This document shows positions 57,797-64,000 of a stretch of 64,000 nt of DNA, piece by piece (the stretch's first letter is position 1; each line of letters opens with the position of its first letter). Source of the DNA: Cystobasidium ongulense (lineage: Eukaryota > Basidiomycota > Cystobasidiomycetes > Cystobasidiales > Cystobasidiaceae); contig BQUP01000008.1 of NCBI GenBank assembly GCA_022835595.1, positions 310,001 through 374,000 on the forward strand. The letters run 5' to 3'. A model generated the notes under the pieces. It was given only the letters and a program-made list of their open reading frames with translations. It made no database searches and was not told where the DNA came from. Position numbers and translations under genes: made by a program.

Positions 57797-58239
57797 AATC
57801 GTCCAGAAAGTGAGGAACTGGTGAAGTTCTTCGGTGATATTCTGTCTGCCTGTATGTGTGTCTAGTCAAGATGAAGCAGATCCAGAAGTGTCGCAAGCAA
57901 TAGTTGGGCCCGTTCCAAGCCTCTGTGCCATTTTGCGCATGCTGATGACGGTGATGGCACCGCCGACGACATTCGCAGTAGCTTACACCGAGGACGAACA
58001 GGGTCGCGACGTGCGGATGGATGTACAGGGTGGATACACAGAAGCAAGCCCTAGACAGCACGCATTCACCAGGCAATTGCAGCTACAGGTCTTAACGAAT
58101 TACAGGCTTCTCACAATACTGCAGCTCGATCACGCTCATGCGGCAAGCACGGACGCGTCCAAGGTGTATTGGCTTCCATCAACTGGCAGCTAACCATACG
58201 CAAGTAGACCGTATTGTCCTCAAGTCTCCACCATCCATC
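57797..58239. promoter_or_regulatory. Divergent region, DnaJ / mannose-6-phosphate isomerase
   Basis: 443 bp between outward starts; both promoters must lie here. Long open frames on both strands are not gene-like. No specific site, such as a heat-shock element, is clear. Confidence 0.35.
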
Positions 58240-59973
58240 ATGTCCGTCCTCGAGATCCACGGCGCAGTGCAGTCCTACGACTGGGGCACGCTAGGCAAGA
58301 ACGGCAGCAAGGTCGCTCAGCTTGCAAAGCCCATTCCCGACTTCAAGGCAGACGATAACAAGCCATATGCAGAGGTGAGGCGCGTCGCATCCTTTCCAGT
58401 CCTCCGCCAGACTGACCCTGCTTTCTCTACCTCGCTCCTTCCTGGCCGTGCCTGCCCTGTCAATCACAAATGCAACACTGTCAATTGGCGCCTCACTACC
58501 CCAGCTATGGATGGGCACACACCCTAATCTTCCTTCAAAGCTCTCCTCCGATGGTTCATCCCTCAAAACATACCTCGAGAAGAACCCAGAGCTACTAGAT
58601 GAGCGCGTCAGGAAACACTATGGCGGCGACGACCTTCCATTTCTCTTCAAAGTCCTCGCGATCGGCAAGGCTCTCTCCATTCAAGCCCATCCTGATAAGA
58701 AGCTCGCTCAGAGGCTGTTCAAGGAGAAGCCTGATGTGTACAAGGGTATGTAGTGCTGGAACATCATTCTCTTCAGTCGATTGCAATGTCTGATGGCTAT
58801 TCCTACAGACTCCAACCACAAAGTACGTCAAGGCCTTTGCGCCCGCACGTGCTTGCAAAGAATTTTAGATGACAAGACTGACAAGGTCTCGCGTGCATTT
58901 TCTGTCCCACAGCCCGAGATGGCCATCGCATTGACAGACTTCTCAGGCTTCTGCGGTTTCCGACCATTACCTCAAATCGTAAATTACCTCAAGACAGTTC
59001 CCGAGTTTGCAGCAGTAGTTGGAGATTCGGCTGCTTCTTCCTTCATTTCCGCTGTCGAATCAGCACCATCAAAGCTAGTTGAGCGTTCACCACCTGCTGA
59101 ATCACCATCATCCGAATATGCCGATTTACAAAATGCACTCCGAAAACTATTTTCAGCTCTAATGGAAGCTGATCCTGAAAAGACAGTTAAACCAAACCTG
59201 AGGAAACTAGTCGAGAGATATCAAAGAGAAACTGGCAAGAAAGATTCAAAGGAGATGAAATTTGGTACTATTGAGGAGTTGGTCGTTAGACTTAATGAAC
59301 AATTCCCTGATGATGTCGGTGCTTTCTGCTCTTACCTGCTTAACGTGGTTGAGCTCAAGAAGGGCGAAGCTGTCTTCTTGAAGGCCAATGAGCCGCACGC
59401 ATACTTGAGTGGAGGTGAGCCACACACTATCTTTCGGTATGGGAGTCATAGTCGTGCTGAAAATCTGCCTTTTCAGATATTATGGAATGCATGGCCACAT
59501 CGGGTATGCTGTGCTAGATGTTTGTGAGCATGTACAGATACTGATTATATACCGCAGACAACGTCGTTCGAGCTGGTCTCACACCTAAGCTACGAGATGT
59601 TCCAACCCTGACATCCATGCTCACGTATACATATGGACCCTCAGACCAGCAGCTCATGTCGCCCAAGCCCTTCCGAGCTCCATCAAAGCATACAACCGAA
59701 TACAATCCTCCCATTGAGGAGTTCAGCGTCTTACTCGTCGACACAACGAGCGCAGGAGAAGAGCAACACCCAGCTCTAGCAGGTCCTAGTATACTCATAG
59801 TCACAGAATTAAACGGTCAAGGCAAGCTTAAATTCGGAGGAAAAGGTGAATCTATCGATATCAAGAAAGCTGGACAGACCTTTTTCGTCGCTGCTGGAAC
59901 GGAAATCGCTTTTGAAGGCAAAATGATCGCTTATAGAGCTTTCGTGGAGGTTGAGGAGGGCTCAAAACTTTAA
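58240..59973 (+). CDS. PMI40: Mannose-6-phosphate isomerase
   Basis: Zinc enzyme interconverting fructose-6-phosphate and mannose-6-phosphate, the entry to GDP-mannose for glycosylation and cell wall or capsule. MSVLEIHGAVQSYDWGTLGK is the typical start. It is followed by LWMGTHPNLPS, LPFLFKVLAIGKALSIQAHP (zinc ligands Gln and His) and NHKPEMAIALTDFSGFCGFR (ligand Glu). Then come LKKGEAVFLKANEPHAYLSG (ligand His) with IMECMATSDNVVRAGLTPK, and the end AGTEIAFEGKMIAYRAFVEV. About 440 residues in six or seven exons. One exon is only 14 nt (58809-58822, encoding part of DSNHK) and another 31 nt (about 59477-59507, spanning IMECMATS). All four zinc ligands are present. Confidence 0.96.
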
Positions 59974-60205
59974 AATCTTTCATAACGTGGCAAAGGAGCA
60001 TACTCAACAGCAGAGCTTGACGCCACTAGAACCTTGGGTATTTCACTTGCATGCATATGGGAGTTAATTGAAGTAATGGACACTTGCACTAGAGGTACAA
60101 CAAAAGACAGAACCGATTGCTGAGGAATTGCCCACTTCTTGCACACTTCTTGCACACTGACTATATCACTGTTGAAATTTGGGTACTCGTGTAAATGCTG
60201 CTACA

Positions 60206-62696
60206 CTACTGCTGCGGTTGCTCACCCCACCACAACTGAGTCGACGTTGTTCACAATGTCAGCTTACTTCGGCAAGCGTTTAGATGGCGGTACTTACGTT
60301 CATGAATGATGGCTGTGATAAGAGATTCGATCCTTCTTGCTCTGATACGAGCCAATCTGTCTGATTCGAGAAGAAGTCTGTAAACCATGACTGATTCTGC
60401 CATTGATCTTCCGCTAATCCTTCCGCAATCCTTTAAGATGTGAGCAAGTTCACGTCATCAGCTTAGTACGCAAGAGGCAGACAACAATTCACTCACGGTG
60501 GCATAGCGTTGAGACTGTTGGTATCGGCTAAGGAAGTGCTCGGACCAGCTTGGCTACTGAAAGAAGCTTGACTAGTCGACCTCCGACTTGGTGCGTTCAA
60601 GAATTGTTCAAGAGCATTGTTGAGAGTCGTACTGAGGAAAGACGCGATACGAGTATAGCTATAGTCGTTTTCTGATAGAGCATTGATGACTTGTCGAACC
60701 AGATAAGCCGCTCCTCCTTCATCGATTGTCAATTCCGCTTGTTGCTCAACGGTCACCCCGTCAAAGCGATGTTTTGACCCTGCTAAGCTGAGAATCGCCA
60801 GAGCCGCTTGTGCCAATATCAGAGTACAGTATTCATTACCGAATGTTGTAGCGGAGTCTATGCCTGAATCTGTTCCTACGCGTATGATGGCACTCGCAGC
60901 TTGATTGGCAGCTATCATGTACCTCATAATGGCCTTCTGCGTGACTTCATCTACATGTCCATTCATAACATGCGCTGTGGGAGCCTTGACAGATTTTATA
61001 GCTGAGAGCGCCAAGCACAGGTAGACGTGTTCGCCATATAGGCGGACTATAGGTGTTGCTGAACAGATATATCGCGAATTGGCACTGGTCCATTTCGCAG
61101 ACCAATCTTTGAGTTGTGGATGGACTATATCAAATAACTCCATCGCGACAATTCGGCTTCTATTTGAACGCATATCATCTTGCCACTTGACGAGACTATC
61201 TGAGATAGCAGCGAGTTCAGCCAAGGCCAAGACCAGAATATCACCGCTTGTAGCTGATTGAAAGCGGAGCATATCCAGGAGTGATTCAGTAGTCGCTATA
61301 GTCCTCCCTCCAGGTCTACCGAAGCCAACGCTCTGGAACGTTTCAAAAGCACAAGCTAATAGCCACGCTCTAGCTTTCTCTATATCTCGTATGTCAGGCT
61401 GCTTTCCCGGCGGTGGAGCAACGTTCAAACCCAGTCGGGCAGACATAGCATATGCATGTGAAGCCAACATCCATGCATCGGGACCGCCTCCCTTCGCTCT
61501 CAGGCCCCAAGCGCTCATGAACACTGCAGCTTGAACATCTTCCAGGCTATGCCGCTTGCGCAATAGTGTCTTCGATAGCATATATTCCGCATGATCTGCT
61601 ATGGCCGTGTATGGTATTTGATCCGCCATTTGAATAGCGGCTGCGAAGCGAGCACCAATCGCCACGCAGGCTGAAGCCAAGAAAGGTGATCTCCCTCTAA
61701 TGTCTTGAAGACTGGGTAGACTACTTGCACTTGCGAATAAAGGAAGATACGGCAGGCATCTGCTTACGAACAGATCATATAGCTGCATGGCGATAGTAGG
61801 TGAGATGATGCCAGCCGTAACGACATCCTTTTCTTCGTGCAGACCGTTACTGATCTCTTGTGTTATGAAAGCCGAAGGACTAGCTGCTCGCGACATTTCT
61901 GCTGCTTGATAGACGGATCGATTGAACACGACTTCCGCAAAGGGTGGCTCAAAACGCTCCGACGATAACGGCGGGCGACGGTCTAAGTCACTCGGCTGTA
62001 TCGAAGCACTTGTGTGGAAGGTCAAGCTCTGAGCTGCTTGAGGTAGGGCGGACATCTCCCACGGTGCCCGCAAAGTGCCTGTCGAAAGAGAACCCGGTGA
62101 CGGATCCAGAGCTGTAGTACTCTTAGACGAAGATGCGACGGGCGGTGGATGGTATGCAACTTGATTTGTTGCCTGTCTCGGCGAAGTTGTCGAGCCATTT
62201 GAGCCGTGATTGAACGGCAGCAAGCTTTGCGGGGATACCGTAGTATTGCCATGGTACGGTAAATTCGGGTTCGGAGCTCCTGCGACTGTCAGTTAGCTTG
62301 GTCTTTGGTCAATTGAACTGAAGGAAATTCACCTTGATTAGCATTGATAAGTTTGGAAACGCAGTCCTCTAATGCCTTGATTCGCTCGAAAACTGATGTT
62401 TGGGAGCCCGTTTCGTCGAAGGTGCATTCATCAGCTACTTCCAGCCTGACGCAACGTTCACATGGGATAGCTCCAGAGCATTTTGTCTTTTTCTTGCGAC
62501 ATCTACGGTACATAATAGTAACTCCGGTCAGCCGAAGGGGCGCTTGGAAGATTGTCTAAGGATGCGGACAACTGCCCACCTGATACACGCAGCTTGACCG
62601 CGAGTCCAATTCTTGCGAGCTCGCTTTGAGGTTCTAGAGCCTTCACCACTTCCATCGTTGTCCTGTTCGTCCACAGAGGTGTGATCTGTCTGCATT
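60206..62696 (-). CDS. Zn2Cys6 fungal transcription factor
   Basis: Fungal binuclear-cluster regulator. The cluster near the N-terminus is split by an intron: ACIR-CRKKKTKCSGAIPCERC followed by VRLEVADEC, giving six Cys in the CX2CX6CX5CX2CX8C arrangement, preceded by basic residues (TSKRARKNWTRGQ). A short coiled coil (SVFERIKALEDCVSKLINANQ) follows. The middle (about 60900-61900) is the fungal_trans region with QLYDLFVSRCLPYLPLFA, SPFLASACVAIGARFA and MLASHAYAMSARLGLN. Two short exons end the protein at FMNLWWGEQPQQ, stop at 60206-60208. About 720 residues. Start ATG 62696 gives MQTDHTSVDEQ. The target pathway is unknown; sequence alone gives no hint, and the neighbour genes are unrelated housekeeping genes. 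Confidence 0.9.
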
Positions 62697-62999
62697 ATTA
62701 CGGTTGTTGCGGGTTATGCCATCGGCAGGAAATCCGGCTCGACGGACAGAGAGCTCCAGCTTGCCAATGAGCTGTCCAAGTCAGGTCATAGTCTTCTTAG
62801 ATGCAGACAGTGAAAGTTGGAGGGCATAGCTGCTGGTAACAAGTCTACAACAAGATTTGTGGAAGCATCAATCCACACGGGCGTGATCGAGAGCTGGACG
62901 TGCGTACTCAGGCGCAGTTGGCTGGCGCTTGAGGGAGTAGCAACTTGATATAACAGCGTAGGTTCAAATAGTGTTCTGCTGATCATATTGGTTGCCAGT
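62697..62999. promoter_or_regulatory. Divergent region, Zn2Cys6 factor / SNARE gene
   Basis: 303 bp between two outward ATGs. It must contain both promoters. No gene or clear motif is seen. Confidence 0.35.
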
Positions 63000-64000
63000 A
63001 TGGCACGCACCGGCAACCTCTCGCTGGTCTCGCCAGCCAGAGCCTCTCACTTGGCGACAACAACCTTGACATCCATCCTGGAGGTGAGGCGGCTTGCATA
63101 ACCTCATACGGCCAGCATATATGTTGGCAGCTACTGACAGTGCTTTATAGCTCACACGCTTGAATCAAGGTGGTCAATCATTACCATCCAATCTCACCTC
63201 CAAGGTGAACAAGAACCTATCTACCCTTCAAACTGCCATTCATGGATTAGAGGCCGAGCAGCGCAAGCTCGAAAGCTCCAGGAACAAGCTATTATCTGAT
63301 TCGGAACTCAAGAATCGTGAAGACGTGCTTATCGGACTACAGAAGCAGTATGGGCGTCTATCGGCGCTGTGTGAGGGTCTAGGCATGCAAGTCGAGCCGC
63401 TGCATTCCAATGACAGAGTAGAAGAGGCTGCCCGAGAAGAATTGCTCATTGATACGTAAGGCAACACTAATTTCAAAACCACAATTATACCTTTCTAATA
63501 TGTTCACTTCTTCCAGCGGTTCAAGCGATGATGTACCGCTCGCCGACATTCCGAAACATAGCCAAGTCGATAGGACCAGACGGCAAGGCACAGAATCTGG
63601 AACACAAAGTCCTATACCAGAGATTCGCATACATAGCAGTATGGACGAACCATACCAAGATGATCCGGAGACTGCTCGAATGGATGAAGACGAAATGAGG
63701 CGAGCGAACCAGGATGTGGTGCAAATGCAAAGAAGAATGATGGATGGTGAGTGCTCCATTCCTGTAGATTCCCATTACTTCATAATCACTAATGCTTGAG
63801 TTTGACTACGCACAGACCAAGACGACCAACTTGATGCGTTGGCAAAGGCTATTGCTCGTCAAAGAGACCTTTCTCTGAACATTTCGTCTGAGCTTGAACT
63901 TCACGAAGATCTCATCGATGAGACAGACCGAGCACTGGATTAGTACGTCCTCGAAATCCTAATGAACGCTAATTCCACCCGCTAACACACTCTCATTCTG
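63000..64000 (+). CDS. Syntaxin-8-like Qc-SNARE (3' end outside window)
   Basis: Predicted endosomal/vacuolar t-SNARE light chain. MARTGNLSLVSPARASHLAT begins at 63000. The spliced second exon encodes LTRLNQGGQSLPSNLTSK and a helical N-terminal domain (NLSTLQTAIHGLEAEQRKLE). A polar linker follows, then the SNARE motif: QMQRRMMDDQDDQLDALAKAIARQRDLS and ISSELELHEDLIDETDRAL. The predicted zero-layer Gln is in the QDDQLD/ARQRD stretch of a Qc-type motif. The last exon in the window ends at a GTACGT donor near 63944; the rest of the SNARE helix and the transmembrane anchor lie beyond 64000. The family assignment (Syn8, Tlg1 or similar) is by resemblance. Confidence 0.85.

Overview
The window looks like nuclear DNA of a basidiomycete fungus, most likely a yeast-like Tremellomycete (a relative of Cryptococcus). 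This rests on dense genes on both strands, many short GT-AG introns (mostly 45-75 nt) in almost every gene, very small exons, a basidiomycete-style HMG-box factor, and fungal-only genes (SKT5 chitin synthase activator, Zn2Cys6 factor, class I-type ketol-acid reductoisomerase with a mitochondrial leader). The taxon is an inference from gene structure. I see no rRNA, no convincing tRNA, no CRISPR and no transposon.

Layout. 0-5.3 kb: tail of a pepsin-like aspartyl protease, MCM2, and a ketopantoate reductase-like gene. 5.8-11.2 kb: a sugar/sugar-acid block with a sorbitol/xylitol-type dehydrogenase, a DgoD-type galactonate dehydratase, and a KduD-like SDR divergent from it. 11.5-15 kb: mitochondrial ILV5 and a small hydrophilic protein. 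15.4-24.6 kb: a PMC1-type Ca2+-ATPase, a SMYD (SET+MYND) protein and GOT1. 25-34.3 kb: an HMG-box factor with a long 5' region, TPI, profilin, an F-box-like protein and a mitochondrial HGG thioesterase. 35.2-46.6 kb: ribosomal protein eL8, the MPH1/FANCM helicase and the exosome helicase MTR4. 46.7-55.2 kb: SKT5, a MOSC/mARC-like protein, then a DHDPS-family aldolase divergent from an MFS sugar transporter. 55.3-64 kb: a decayed gene, a DnaJ protein, mannose-6-phosphate isomerase, a Zn2Cys6 factor and the start of a syntaxin-8-like SNARE.

How genes may work together. The galactonate dehydratase, the KduD-like SDR, the aldolase and the MFS transporter could form a non-phosphorylated aldonate catabolic route, split into two divergent pairs about 40 kb apart. 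The aldolase/transporter intergenic region holds several matches to the Mig1/CreA consensus. This is inference; the other genes are mostly unrelated housekeeping genes.

Most unusual structure: a long imperfect inverted repeat (about 37973-38189) filling an enlarged intron of the MPH1-like helicase gene. Also notable are in-frame microexons of 10, 14 and 18 nt that carry conserved motifs.
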